DNA of 64,000 bases from contig JANXBW010000017.1 of the NCBI GenBank assembly GCA_025060325.1, positions 1 to 64,000 on the forward strand. The letters are read 5' to 3'. This DNA is from Thermoguttaceae bacterium (GTDB taxonomy: Bacteria > Planctomycetota > Planctomycetia > Pirellulales > Thermoguttaceae). The notes under the pieces are model-generated. The model did no database searches. It saw only the letters and a program-made list of their open reading frames with translations, and had not been told where the DNA came from. The translations under genes were made by a program, and so were the position numbers. Below, one piece after another: positions 34,819 through 44,832 of this stretch; position 1 is the first letter of the stretch, and every line of letters begins with the position of its first letter.

Positions 34819-35800
34819 GGTTTAGCACTCCTAGGGTTGGGTGTACGAACCGAGCTCCCCCAAACGGACCAGCGGCAAAGTCAACTTCGCTTTAAACAAG
34901 ATCCAGCACAGGACCAAGCGAATCAGGGCTCAGGGCCCAAACGCATTCACCCGTTAAAGCTGGCACAAAAAAAATAGGGCCGATCGCTCCGTGGTTCTCC
35001 CAGGGTAGGCTATCCGAGCTTCGATTACCCCCGGAATCTGCTTGTCAGAGAGACGATCGGACCTCTCCCCTTGCGTTACCTATTGAAGCTGCCCACAGTT
35101 TAGTTCAACGACTTCAAACTGTCAATAATACCGATCAGAATCACGTTTTCGATTTATTTCGTCGGAAGGTGGTTTCTAGCGGCTGGTCAGGGGCGAGCTC
35201 GGGGGCGTTCTGGAAAAAGCACATTTGGCTATCTGTCCGGCCCATCTTGGGATCGACCAGCGGTGGAAGGCGTGCGCCGAAGCATAAGTCCCAGTTGGCT
35301 CGGTCGGTATCTGGCCCAACCGATAGCCGGGGGGAGGGCCGCCCCACCCTATATCTGCCGCTTACGGCTCCACCTCCATTTCTGATGTTGCCTAGGGGCA
35401 ACGCTCTGCCCGAGGGACTGTATCCCCAGGTCCAGCTAAGCCTCGCCTTGCATGGCCAGCCACCGGAAAAAGTAAGCTGCTTTAGCAAAAAAATGAATTA
35501 TGAAGGGGGCAAGCCGGTGTGGTGCTGCAGGATTTCGGAAAGGTGAGCCCTTTCCGGCAGGTGGCAGGGCCGGGTTTTAGACAACCCTCTGTTGCAAAAA
35601 GTAGCTCCGCCGGATAGTCGCCGTGGATGCAGTCGTGTCGCTTGTGGGTACAATAGCCCGATGGAGGGGAGGCGAGTATCTCCACGCAAAGAAGGTGGGA
35701 CCGAGGTGGTTTGCGCCCGGCCAATCTCCGCATTGACCGGTGGCGGGCGATTTACTCGTTACTCCTTGTTCATACCATCCTGTAATGAGAGTCTGCGCCC
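34819..35800. other. Divergent non-coding region of the surface cassette
   Basis: About 980 bases between the divergent DUF1559 and TPR-B genes. It holds a few good hairpins, notably cggaaagg/cctttccg (35536-35543 with 35549-35556) and gttgcc/ggcaac (35387-35392 with 35397-35402). It probably carries both promoters. No supported gene. Confidence 0.5.
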
Positions 35801-37330
35801 ATGGGCGATGGCTTCGTCCACAGCCGATCCGACGAGGCTGAAAATGGGGCTCCGGAGTTGGGCCAGGTACTTGAGCACTCGGCGGCACCCGTTGCCCCAT
35901 CGCCTCGACGTTTAAAGTGGCTTATCGGCGTACTGGCGATCGGGGTCGTTTTGGCCGCAGCCGAGTACACGCTCTTGTGGTGGCTGAAAAGCGCGCAGCC
36001 CGCGGAGCCTGCCGGGGATGAGGCTAGCTCGGCAAGCCAGGAAGTTCTCCGGCCCCTGGCCGATCGTTACCGCGGCAAAGTTGGCGATATTCAATACGAG
36101 GCTCTTCAGCTTGCCGATTTCGTGTTGACGAAATGGCCGGATGATATCGGTGCACTCTTTGTACGGGGACTTATTCTCAACAAATTCATTAGCCGCGATT
36201 TAGGCGTTGCCTGTTGGCAAGAATGTATCCGCCGCGCTCCTGAGTTTGCCGAGCCGTACTATTGGCTCGGTATTGACCGGTTCAAGCGGGGCGAGTATGC
36301 CGAAGCGATCGATTATCTGGATAAGTCGATCCAGCTGGGGGTGCGCCTTGTGGATGCACGGGTGGCGTTGGGGGAGGCATACGTCTGCGTCGGTAAGCCG
36401 GAGGATGCGGTACGCGTGCTGGAAGAACAACTAATTGAGTTTCCCAGCCACCCGGGAACTCATTTTTATCTTGCCCATGCCCTGGAGAAGTGCGGCCGGC
36501 TGAGCGATGCCGAGCGGCACTATCGCGAGGTGATCCGCCTCCAGCCGGATAACTATCAGGCGTGGCACGGATTGGCAATGCTTGCTCAGCGACAAGGGCG
36601 GAAGGAGGAAGCGGCGGGCTATTTCGAAATTTGCAGGAAGTATCAGGTGGCGTTCCATGCCGGCCATCAGGAGGCCCGTCGTCGTTATGACGACGCCGAA
36701 AGCCTGGCAACCAGTTTGGCTACCGCATACACCGATGTAGGTAAGTTGTTTATTGACCGAGGACAGCCGGACGAAGCCGCCCGAATGTGGCAGCGGGCAG
36801 TAGCTGTTGACAAAGAACATCGCGAGTCTCGGCTGCTCCTCACCGACTATTACGCCGTTCGCCGGGAGTGGCCCAAGGCAGCTCAACTTTTGGAAGAGCT
36901 TTGTGCCCTGGATCCGCAGAACCTCCGCCATCGGGTTAATGCGGGGGCAGCGTGGATGGCCGCCGGAAACTATCTCAAGGCTGAGGAACATTTTCGAACA
37001 GCCTGTGAGGTTTTTCCTGATCGGGCGGAAGGATATGTCGGGCTGGTGGAGCTTGCGCTTGTGATGGGTCGGGACGTGGATAAAGCCGTTCAGCTAGCGG
37101 AGAAGGTTGTCCAGCTTGAGCCGACCGCTGAACATCATTTCCTGCTTGCTCGTGCGCGTTGGGCAGCTGGCAAAGCCGAGGATGCGGTCCAGTCGGCCCG
37201 ACGAGCCGCTGAGCTTGACCCAGGTGCGCGACGCTATCGGGATCTTTTGGCCCGATTAGAGGCAGCAGTCAACAAGGAAGGGGCGCAGGCGGGACCAACG
37301 TCGCCCGCCTCCCAAGAGGCTTTGCGGTAG
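35801..37330 (+). CDS. Membrane-anchored TPR protein, copy B
   Basis: A 509-residue protein with a cytosolic tail, one membrane helix (WLIGVLAIGVVLAAAEYTLLW) and a row of tetratricopeptide repeats to the C-terminus. Blocks such as RAEGYVGLVELALVMGRD and ARRAAELDPGARRYRDLLAR match TPR copy A, showing a common origin. It is followed after about 110 bases by CRTAC1 copy B, repeating the pair order seen on the other strand. The ATG at 35801 has only a weak GAGAG upstream. It is likely a scaffold that holds the propeller protein or its ligands at the membrane. Confidence 0.88.
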   Translation: MGDGFVHSRSDEAENGAPELGQVLEHSAAPVAPSPRRLKWLIGVLAIGVVLAAAEYTLLWWLKSAQPAEPAGDEASSASQEVLRPLADRYRGKVGDIQYEALQLADFVLTKWPDDIGALFVRGLILNKFISRDLGVACWQECIRRAPEFAEPYYWLGIDRFKRGEYAEAIDYLDKSIQLGVRLVDARVALGEAYVCVGKPEDAVRVLEEQLIEFPSHPGTHFYLAHALEKCGRLSDAERHYREVIRLQPDNYQAWHGLAMLAQRQGRKEEAAGYFEICRKYQVAFHAGHQEARRRYDDAESLATSLATAYTDVGKLFIDRGQPDEAARMWQRAVAVDKEHRESRLLLTDYYAVRREWPKAAQLLEELCALDPQNLRHRVNAGAAWMAAGNYLKAEEHFRTACEVFPDRAEGYVGLVELALVMGRDVDKAVQLAEKVVQLEPTAEHHFLLARARWAAGKAEDAVQSARRAAELDPGARRYRDLLARLEAAVNKEGAQAGPTSPASQEALR

Positions 37331-37439
37331 GATTGGCGCCGGAAAGCCGCTGGGGGCTGGACCGCCAGTCGTTCGGTATGCTTGTTAGGAAGATCGAAAT
37401 CAAGAGGGTTTGACGCCGATTGAGGGGAGTGGCTGCCGA

Positions 37440-39224
37440 TTGGTTGCCCTTATGCGTTTGCCGCGATGGATACTTGCTCCGGCGTTTATCTTTGTGGCCT
37501 GTGGTGTGGTGGGCGTTGCCATTTGGCGACCTGCTCCTACCGCCCGCTGCCCTTTTTGGTTAGAAGATGTCACTTCCTCCACAGGAATCTCGTTTGTTCA
37601 CACCGATGGAAGTAGTGGCCGGCGCTATATAGTGGAGACCGTTACGGCGGGCCTGGCCACCTTTGATTACGATGGTGATGGCCTTGTTGACATATATTTT
37701 TTAAACGGCTCTTTACTGCCGGGCTGCCAGCCGGCGGAATTACCCCGCAACGCACTTTATCGCAATTGTGGCGGATTTTCGTTTACGGAGGTAACCGCTC
37801 CGGCGGCTGTGGGAGACACAGGCTACGGATTGGGGGTAGCTATCGGGGACTATGACAACGACGGATTCCCGGATATTTACGTGAACAATTTCGGCCCAAA
37901 CATCCTTTACCGCAATAACGGGGACGGAACCTTTTCCGATGTCACCCGGGAAGCTGGGGTTGACGCCGGCAATCTGGTCGGTGCGGGAGCCTCTTTTCTC
38001 GATGTGGAAGGCGACGGGGATCTCGACCTGTATGTGGCCAATTATGTGAACTTTTCTTTTGAAACTTATAAACCGCATATTGTCGAAGGGCGACATATCT
38101 ACCCGGGCCCAATGATTTACGATGGTGTGCCGGATATTCTCTATCGTAATGAAGGCGACGGGACATTCCGCGACATCAGTTCGCAAGCAGGGATCATCGA
38201 AGACGGCGTTGGCACCGGGATGGGCATGATTTGTGCCGACTATGACCGCGATGGCGACACGGACATCTTTGTTCTGAACGATGTGGCCCACAACTATTTC
38301 TGGGAAAACGACGGCAAGGGCCATTTCACCGAGGTGGGACTGCCGCGAGGACTCGCCTTCGACGCCCAGGGACGGTATTTAGCCAGCATGGGGGTGGATT
38401 GTGCCGATTACGACAACGACGGGTGGCTCGACTTTTTCCACACGTCTTACTCGGAGCAGATGCCGGCCCTTTACCACAATACGGGGAAGGGCTTTTTTGA
38501 AGAGGTGGCTAGCACGGCAGTTCCGGGCACCTCGTTATTCCCTCATATTAATTGGGGCTGTAATTTTGTGGATTTGGATAACGACGGCTGGGTAGATCTT
38601 TTTGTCGCCAATGGGAATACCCAGGACAACCTGGAAGATCTTGCCGCCCACATCACCTACCGGGCACGTAATAGTGTTTTCCGCAATAACCGTGATGGGC
38701 GATTTGTCGAGTTGACTCAGCTGGCCGGCAGTGGTCTGGAGCCGGTGGAAAGTAGCCGCGGGTCAGCTGCTGATGATCTCGACAATGACGGCCGCGTGGA
38801 CCTCGTGGTCCTTAATGCCCGAAGCTCCCCCACGATTATTCGCAATAATTCCCCGGGCGGAAATCATTGGGTTTTCATTTCCCTTTTGGGATTAAGCTCC
38901 AATCGTGACGCGGTGGGGAGCCATGTTACGGTGATGGCAAGCGGGTTACAACAACTTCGCGAAGTGCACAGTGGACGAAGTTACCAGGGGCACTGTGGCT
39001 CGCGACTTCATTTTGGGTTGGAACAAGCTTCTCGTGTGGACCGCATCGAGGTCCGCTGGCACGGCGGCGGGACACAGATGTGGGAAAACCTCCCTGTTGA
39101 CTGTTGGCTGCTCCTCATTGAAGGAGAAAAGGAGGCCTTAATTTTACCCTTGGGGTCGTCCTTTTCAGGCCGGGGCTGTTTGATCAGGGAATGGTTAGCA
39201 CGGGTCCTCCCTCGAAAACGATAA
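37440..39224 (+). CDS. CRTAC1-type FG-GAP/ASPIC-UnbV protein, copy B
   Basis: A protein of about 594 residues with an N-terminal hydrophobic export or anchor segment (ILAPAFIFVACGVVGVAIW), seven calcium-loop motifs (such as DYDGDGLVD, DYDNDGFPD, DYDRDGDTD, DLDNDGWVD) and a C-terminal ASPIC/UnbV domain (EVHSGRSYQGHCGSRLHFGL). All seven loops keep their glycine, unlike copy A. The start is uncertain: TTG at 37440 has GAGGGGAG 10 bases upstream; TTG 37410 and ATG 37452 are alternatives. Its last 41 bases overlap the 3' end of copy C on the other strand. The role is unknown but extracellular. Confidence 0.88.
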   Translation: MVALMRLPRWILAPAFIFVACGVVGVAIWRPAPTARCPFWLEDVTSSTGISFVHTDGSSGRRYIVETVTAGLATFDYDGDGLVDIYFLNGSLLPGCQPAELPRNALYRNCGGFSFTEVTAPAAVGDTGYGLGVAIGDYDNDGFPDIYVNNFGPNILYRNNGDGTFSDVTREAGVDAGNLVGAGASFLDVEGDGDLDLYVANYVNFSFETYKPHIVEGRHIYPGPMIYDGVPDILYRNEGDGTFRDISSQAGIIEDGVGTGMGMICADYDRDGDTDIFVLNDVAHNYFWENDGKGHFTEVGLPRGLAFDAQGRYLASMGVDCADYDNDGWLDFFHTSYSEQMPALYHNTGKGFFEEVASTAVPGTSLFPHINWGCNFVDLDNDGWVDLFVANGNTQDNLEDLAAHITYRARNSVFRNNRDGRFVELTQLAGSGLEPVESSRGSAADDLDNDGRVDLVVLNARSSPTIIRNNSPGGNHWVFISLLGLSSNRDAVGSHVTVMASGLQQLREVHSGRSYQGHCGSRLHFGLEQASRVDRIEVRWHGGGTQMWENLPVDCWLLLIEGEKEALILPLGSSFSGRGCLIREWLARVLPRKR

Positions 39225-41037
39225 GTCGACAGTCTACCGGCAGATTGTGGAAGCTTTCTTCTTCTCCCCCTAACCAACGGATAGTCAACGTGTCGATGCG
39301 GTTTTGGCCACCCAGCCCGAAGTGTACCTCGGTACCGAAATGGCTTTGGTAGCCGCGGCCTGAATGGACCTCGGCCACAAGCTTCGAACCACCCGCTTCC
39401 ACGGCAATTCGGGAGCCGATAGCGTCGCGGTTGACCTTCTTCCCGAGAAGGCGAATGCTTACCCAGTGCCTGTTGTGGGCGGGACTTTCGTTGCGGATGA
39501 TCGTGGGTTTGGAGCGGCTATTGAGAACGACCACATCAACCCGCCCATCCTCGTCAAGGTCATCTAGAGCAATTCCCCGGGTACTTTCTTCTGGCCAAAG
39601 ACCATCGCCACACCAGCGGGAAACGTCAACAAATTTGCCTTTCCCGGTGTTCCACAACACCACATTGCGGACACGGTAGGAAGTACTGTCGTCGTAAAGA
39701 TCCACGTTGTCCTGCAGGTGGCCACAACCAATGAATAGATCGCGGAAGCCGTCGTTGTCGAAATCGGCAAAGCCCAAACCCCAGGTCACATGCTGATAAG
39801 TTCCCGCCCCGGCGCCAGTGGTGCGGGTGACATCCTCGAAAAACTGCCCGTCGATGTTACGATAAAGGGCTGGTAACTCGCTAGCATACGATGTTTGAAA
39901 GAGGTCGATCCGCCCATCGTTGTCGTAGTCGCCTGCATCGACCCCCATGCTGGCAAGCTCCATGCCGTCGGCGTTATAGGCCACACCGACATCAAGCCCC
40001 ACTTCGCGAAATCGCCCGGCACCCTCGTTTTGAAAAACAAAGTTCCCGCGCACGTCATTCATCACAACCACATCGGTATCGCCATCGTCGTCAAAATCGA
40101 CGGAAATAATGCCCATCCCCGTTCCTTTATGTTGACCAATCCCGCTTGAACGACTGACATCGGCGAAGGTGCCATCCCCCTCGTTGCGGAAAAGGATATC
40201 TGCCTCGGGGTCGAAGTCCTTTGGCCCAGCATAGCGGGGGATACCGTCCACGACCGGGACGATGTTGTCTTCGAACCGAAAGCGCATGTAGTTGGAGCAG
40301 TAAATATCGAGGTCTCCGTCGCCCTCCATATCCAGGAAACAGACGCCGGCTCCCACCTTGGTTTCGGCCGGGATGTCGTTGCCGGTAGCAACCCCGGCGG
40401 TTTTCGTCACGTCGGTGAATGTCCCGTCACCGTTGTTGCGATAAAGCACATTTGGCCCAAAATTGCTAATGTAGATGTCCGAAAACCCATCGTTGTCAAA
40501 ATCGCCCACCGCCACGCCCAAACCGTACCCCAGATCGCCCACCCCAGCCTGGGACGTGACATCTGTGAACTGCCAGCCGCGGGCATTTCGGTAAAGTGCG
40601 TTGCGCGGAGGTTCATTAGTCGCTGGATAGCCCGGCAGGGGCGACCCGTTTAAGAAGTAAATGTCCGTCAGGCCGTCGCCATCGTAGTCGAAAGTAGCAA
40701 GGCCGGCTGTCATAGGTTCAATCACCCAGTGCCGGCCGCTACTTCCGTCTGTGTGCACGAAAGTGATCCCCGACTGGGCTGTCATGTCCCGAAGCTGGAT
40801 CCGTCCCCCAGCGGTGGGACTCGGGGCGCTTGGGCTAGCCGGATCGGCCTCGACTTTATCCACAGGAGCGAGAGTAGTCAGAAAGACGGCCCAGGCGATG
40901 ACAACCGCAGCGCTTGCGCCCAAAGCCAGTCGGTAGCTAGTTGATCGAACTTGGTTCCCGGAAATTGTTAACGGCATGAATATTGGGTGTGAGAGCAACA
41001 CTGATTTCTTGGAGTAAGCTTTCGAGCGAGAAATCAT
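39184..41037 (-). CDS. CRTAC1-type FG-GAP/ASPIC-UnbV protein, copy C
   Basis: A 617-residue homologue of copies A and B, with an N-terminal export segment (LALGASAAVVIAWAVFL), seven intact calcium-loop motifs (DYDGDGLTD, DFDNDGFSD, DMEGDGDLD, DFDDDGDTD, DYDNDGRID, DFDNDGFRD, DLDEDGRVD) and the ASPIC/UnbV end (EVHSGRGYQSHFGTEVHFGLG). Unlike the others it has no TPR gene directly upstream. The ATG at 41037 and a second at 40977 are both possible and neither has a ribosome site. It ends inside the end of copy B, a 41-base convergent overlap. Confidence 0.88.
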   Translation of the reverse strand: MISRSKAYSKKSVLLSHPIFMPLTISGNQVRSTSYRLALGASAAVVIAWAVFLTTLAPVDKVEADPASPSAPSPTAGGRIQLRDMTAQSGITFVHTDGSSGRHWVIEPMTAGLATFDYDGDGLTDIYFLNGSPLPGYPATNEPPRNALYRNARGWQFTDVTSQAGVGDLGYGLGVAVGDFDNDGFSDIYISNFGPNVLYRNNGDGTFTDVTKTAGVATGNDIPAETKVGAGVCFLDMEGDGDLDIYCSNYMRFRFEDNIVPVVDGIPRYAGPKDFDPEADILFRNEGDGTFADVSRSSGIGQHKGTGMGIISVDFDDDGDTDVVVMNDVRGNFVFQNEGAGRFREVGLDVGVAYNADGMELASMGVDAGDYDNDGRIDLFQTSYASELPALYRNIDGQFFEDVTRTTGAGAGTYQHVTWGLGFADFDNDGFRDLFIGCGHLQDNVDLYDDSTSYRVRNVVLWNTGKGKFVDVSRWCGDGLWPEESTRGIALDDLDEDGRVDVVVLNSRSKPTIIRNESPAHNRHWVSIRLLGKKVNRDAIGSRIAVEAGGSKLVAEVHSGRGYQSHFGTEVHFGLGGQNRIDTLTIRWLGGEEESFHNLPVDCRLIVFEGGPVLTIP

Positions 41038-41744
41038 GCAAGCTAAATGTCTTTTGGTGTTTCACGGATCTTTTCGATTCGACGTGGCCCCGTTCACTTC
41101 GCTTTGCAACAGTAAGCTCCGAAAGTGGTTCTATGCCCATCCCAGATAATGGTTGCTACGAATTCTTGGCTGCAGGGAAGTACCCCGTCCGCGTATTGCT
41201 CGGCCAAGTAGCACTTTTATCACGCAGTTGTTCGAAACCGTCACTAGTACTCAGTAGGTCGATCGCGTACTGCTTACCGCTAAACTTTTTAGGACTAACC
41301 TGCGGTACGCTGCGTGCCTGCTGCGGTGGAGTCTCTAACTGCCCGCGCCCGGGTCCGTTACGAAATCCCTTCCGGCCGAAGCCCGTATTTCGGGCGAATT
41401 TACCCGGCTGCCTTCGAGCCAAAGCGACCTTTTTGAAAGTACCTCCCCGGTAAAGCCGACCCGCACGCTTGAAAGCTGCTCCGCGACGGGAAGTGCCCAA
41501 TGCGGGGCGTATTTCTTGCCCTATTCTACTTAGGCCGGTTGCCTCTTCCGCCGTGCCAAGGTGCGCATTCTTGCCGTTGCGGTGAGGAAGGCATTAGCTG
41601 GGAATGGGGCCGGACTGTCCAGGCCTAGCCCGCACGGCAAACCGGTGGGAGGAAGGATCCGAGTGGCGTCCTCGAAAAAAAAGGGCCGGCCACGACCCAC
41701 TTCACTATCCGACGACTGACGAGGATTTGACGGGGGATTGCTTG
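41038..41744. other. Intergenic, no supported gene
   Basis: About 700 bases upstream of CRTAC1 copy C. A basic open frame on the minus strand (41156-41500) was considered and rejected. No clear signal was seen. Confidence 0.4.
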
Positions 41745-43718
41745 TTATCGGAAAAGCTGGTTAAGCCGGAGTTTCCAGGGGAAAAACCACCGCGGGGTCT
41801 TCGTACCTTGCTGCTCTCCGCTCGGGGTAGAGTCTGAGTGGTTCCCGCTTCCTTGCTTGGAAGGCTGTGGCGGCACTGGGGGATGGCCAATCCCGTCTCT
41901 GGAGGAAGGCGAAGGTTCCTCGCCCAAATATTGCTCCGGCGATCGAAGGGAGCCGGGTGGGACAACCGCGTGCATCGGGCCAGTCGGCAGCGGGGCAGAA
42001 GAAGCTCCCGGGAAGGCCGTTTTAAGCGGCGGCATCTCGCGGTTTAACCCATGCTCCGGCTGGCGAGTGCTTCCCTCGGTTGATCTGGTGTCGATCGGAA
42101 ACCCTCCGATGTCGATTGAGGGCCTTCGGTCGTCAGCCGGATTGGCCGGCTGAGCCTGGGCGGCGGTAGGGCTTTGGTGTCGTTGCGGACTCGCACCGGC
42201 AGGGCTTGCTAGGTCCATTTCTGCAGAAGCGTGGTCCGGTAAAGCTCCCCAACCCTCCTTTGAGCGAGAAAGACCTCTCGAGCCATTGGCGGGCAATTCC
42301 CAGCTGATGCGTTCCCGGCTAAGCCCAAAAGCGGGTGGTCCCACAACTTCGTCGTTTCTTTCCTCGGTTCCCTGGTGTTGCGGGCGTACATCTGGTGGGA
42401 CGAATTTGTCACCGCCTGGAGAAAGGTTAGGCTCCACCAGGGGGTTCGCGGCCTCGCCACCCGGGCCGCTCTGGCGAGTTGGCTGGGGGGTGTTCGCTAC
42501 GCTCGGAGGACCGGTCAGATTAGCTTCGCTTTGCGTCGTGGGAGCGGGGAGAGGGCTGGTCGAACTCCCACCGGCTGTCACCCATAGGACCCACTCCACG
42601 AGCTCTCGATACTGCGAGCTTTGTGGTCCCGCAAACACCGGCGTGGGCATCCCCCCATGGGGTTGGAGAGGGATCCTCAGCAACGGACTGCTGGTCGGTT
42701 CGTCCCAATTAATGAGCTGGAGGGTGGCAAGCAAGTTTTCTTGGGTCGTTTGAGTACTCGGGAGCATTCCTCCAGGTGGCCGAAGCCAGCGAAACTTGTC
42801 TGCATGAATACCCCCGTGACATTGGGCCGTCCCACAATGGTGGGTCATGATTGGCTGGATTGATTGGGTGAATCTGAGCACCGCTCCGGGCGGCATGGCG
42901 CGAATCACCTGCGAGATCTGACGCTGCCGCGCCCGGACCTCGGCTACGCTTCCAGGAGGTTGGGGAGGTGGATTTCCGCCGGAAGGTAAGCTTTGCGACG
43001 GCTCTGAGCCGGTCGAGGTCGCTCGCTGGCCGGCCGGTGAGGACCTCGGCATCTCTGCACGCGGCGGAGCAGAAGACCTGGAAAGGTCCCTTGGCCAAGT
43101 AGTCGGCCCTACGCTATTTCCAGCTTGGCCTGCGGGGGGCAGATTAGTTGGGGCTTCAAAGGTGGCTGGCCGGACCGCCGGATCGTGGGTGATCGTTGAG
43201 CCATCTCGCACCGTGTGCACTGAGGGTGAGGGGGCAGGCGATTCTCCCCCTTGGCGCAATAGTTCCAGCCGGCGCCGGAGAAGAGGCAGCATTGGATGTT
43301 GGGGGGAGATGCTCTCCGCAGCGTGGATCTCGGCTTCTGCTTGCGGTAGGAGGTGGTACCGAAGACACCATAGCGCCAGTTCCACGTGGGCTTTCATATC
43401 GCCCACAGGGAGCCTGTTTCGGCGGTGCTCGTAAGCTTCTTCAAGTGTGGTACAAAAGGCATCTACCTGAGATTCCGCGACCGTTATCTCGCCATTAGGA
43501 ACCCGAACTGCGTAGCCGCCGGGGACGTTCCGGATTGATCCCTCGATAACACTCCCGTTACGGAGGAGTAGCAGTCCGTCCACCGGATGGGGATTGTCAG
43601 CCCGCTGCCCCGCTGCGGCGTACTGAAGGCAGAAAGCAAAGGTTAGGGCAATAACGGGTAGTGGGCTCAGAAGGCCAAGGAGACTAGCCCTCCTACCATA
43701 TAACTTTGGGGCAGGCAT
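41745..43718 (-). CDS. Exported protein with a CX4CH haem-like motif and long low-complexity tail
   Basis: A 657-residue exported protein. After the signal peptide (LLGLLSPLPVIALTFAFCLQY) comes a small domain (LLLRNGSVIEGSIRNVPGGY) and a helical segment of about 60 residues. In mid-protein, IQPIMTHHCGTAQCHGG gives a cysteine-X4-cysteine-histidine motif, a variant of the haem c site seen in planctomycete cytochrome-like domains. The regions before and after it are rich in P, S, G and Q and probably disordered. The ATG at 43718 follows AAGGGGA. Its function is unknown; a haem-binding or cell-surface role is possible. Confidence 0.8.
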   Translation of the reverse strand: MPAPKLYGRRASLLGLLSPLPVIALTFAFCLQYAAAGQRADNPHPVDGLLLLRNGSVIEGSIRNVPGGYAVRVPNGEITVAESQVDAFCTTLEEAYEHRRNRLPVGDMKAHVELALWCLRYHLLPQAEAEIHAAESISPQHPMLPLLRRRLELLRQGGESPAPSPSVHTVRDGSTITHDPAVRPATFEAPTNLPPAGQAGNSVGPTTWPRDLSRSSAPPRAEMPRSSPAGQRATSTGSEPSQSLPSGGNPPPQPPGSVAEVRARQRQISQVIRAMPPGAVLRFTQSIQPIMTHHCGTAQCHGGIHADKFRWLRPPGGMLPSTQTTQENLLATLQLINWDEPTSSPLLRIPLQPHGGMPTPVFAGPQSSQYRELVEWVLWVTAGGSSTSPLPAPTTQSEANLTGPPSVANTPQPTRQSGPGGEAANPLVEPNLSPGGDKFVPPDVRPQHQGTEERNDEVVGPPAFGLSRERISWELPANGSRGLSRSKEGWGALPDHASAEMDLASPAGASPQRHQSPTAAQAQPANPADDRRPSIDIGGFPIDTRSTEGSTRQPEHGLNREMPPLKTAFPGASSAPLPTGPMHAVVPPGSLRSPEQYLGEEPSPSSRDGIGHPPVPPQPSKQGSGNHSDSTPSGEQQGTKTPRWFFPWKLRLNQLFR

Positions 43719-44832
43719 TGTTTTCCCCTTATATGGGACAAATCGAGCTCGGGTAGATCGGTTGCTTGTCAGGGTCTCGCTTGGTCGCAAAGGCCACATT
43801 TCGCCAGCCGGTGAAAGAGCGACAGGAAAGCTCGGTAACTGAATAGAGGCGCAAAGGATGGCTTGCAGAGTAGGTTCGAAGCAGCTTTTCAGTCAAGGCC
43901 TACTATCCGGCGGTCTGACCACCTCGTTAGGGGATTATTTGCCCCCATCAATTGGTATGCCTCACGACGCGCGTGATCCGGATAATTTGGGAGGTGATGG
44001 GAAGATGCTTCGTGCAAGTGAAATAAAAGGACCTGGCAGGATGGTATAGTAAATGTTCGGTCCGATTCCTGGTCGATTACCAAACTGTGGGTACAGGTGT
44101 TTAAATCCGTTCTGCGGATCTGCGGACGACCACGACGCTAGCGAAATTCGGATTGGGTCTAGGAGTTGCAAGAGGGGGCTGTGGAGGTCGCGGGTCCGCC
44201 TGGCTGCCCTGCAAGACGTTTGCCGGGTAGGGGCCCGTACCGACCAAGCGGATTTGTGTTAAGAAAGATTCCTTGTTGATTGAGCTGGCGGAATCGAGTG
44301 ACGGCTTCGGCTTGGAGGGGTGTTTCGCAGGGGTAAGTGCTTCTTTCGAGGCCGGATAAGCAAGTTTAATTTTCCCCTCTATAGAGGGGATTAAAGTCAC
44401 GCAGCCACTGGGCAACTATTGCGTTGGGCACGGAGGTTAGGTATCAATTTCTCCCTGAAGGACCGCCAGGATTCTCGTTTCGGAAACCGGTGAGCGTGGG
44501 TATAGGGTTTAGAGTCTTGGAAGTCCGTGTCGGCAAATTAGAATGCGATTCGAGGGATGCGGTGCACTCGTGGGCTCTCGCAACAAGCGGGCTGCATACT
44601 TAAGGGTTCCGCGGGCTAACTAAGGGAGGGATTACAGGGCTATCTAGCGAAGGATTATAATTGTCTAAGCAGTTTTTGCCCACGCAGATTGGCATAAAGT
44701 TTCGCACACATGCGTTCTTTTGTTAGGAGCCGTTGTCGCGGGTCTTATAGTCGTAGGCCATAAGGAGGTGGCCAGGCCACACCGCCTTAAGGGGTGTGTC
44801 ACGGCGCCGCAAACTCTCCGGCGCACTAGCGA
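43719..44832. other. Long divergent non-coding gap with a palindrome
   Basis: About 1.1 kb between the divergent CX4CH gene and the phoH operon. A perfect 18-base palindrome at 44373-44390 is listed separately. No supported gene. Confidence 0.45.
44373..44390. promoter_or_regulatory. Perfect 18-base palindrome, possible operator
   Basis: The sequence tcccctctatagagggga is a perfect palindrome; it is flanked on both sides by tttaa/ttaaa arms that extend the symmetry after a 2-base interruption. It lies about 440 bases before phoH. A dimeric regulator site or a bidirectional terminator would both fit. Confidence 0.3.

Noticed and set aside
35141..35488. Minus-strand open frame of 115 codons between DUF1559 and TPR-B
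   Set aside because: No ribosome site and overlaps hairpin-rich non-coding sequence; composition is not protein-like.
41156..41500. Minus-strand basic open frame of 114 codons
   Set aside because: Arg/Gly/Lys-rich, no ribosome site, sits in a gap and looks like a chance frame in GC-rich DNA.
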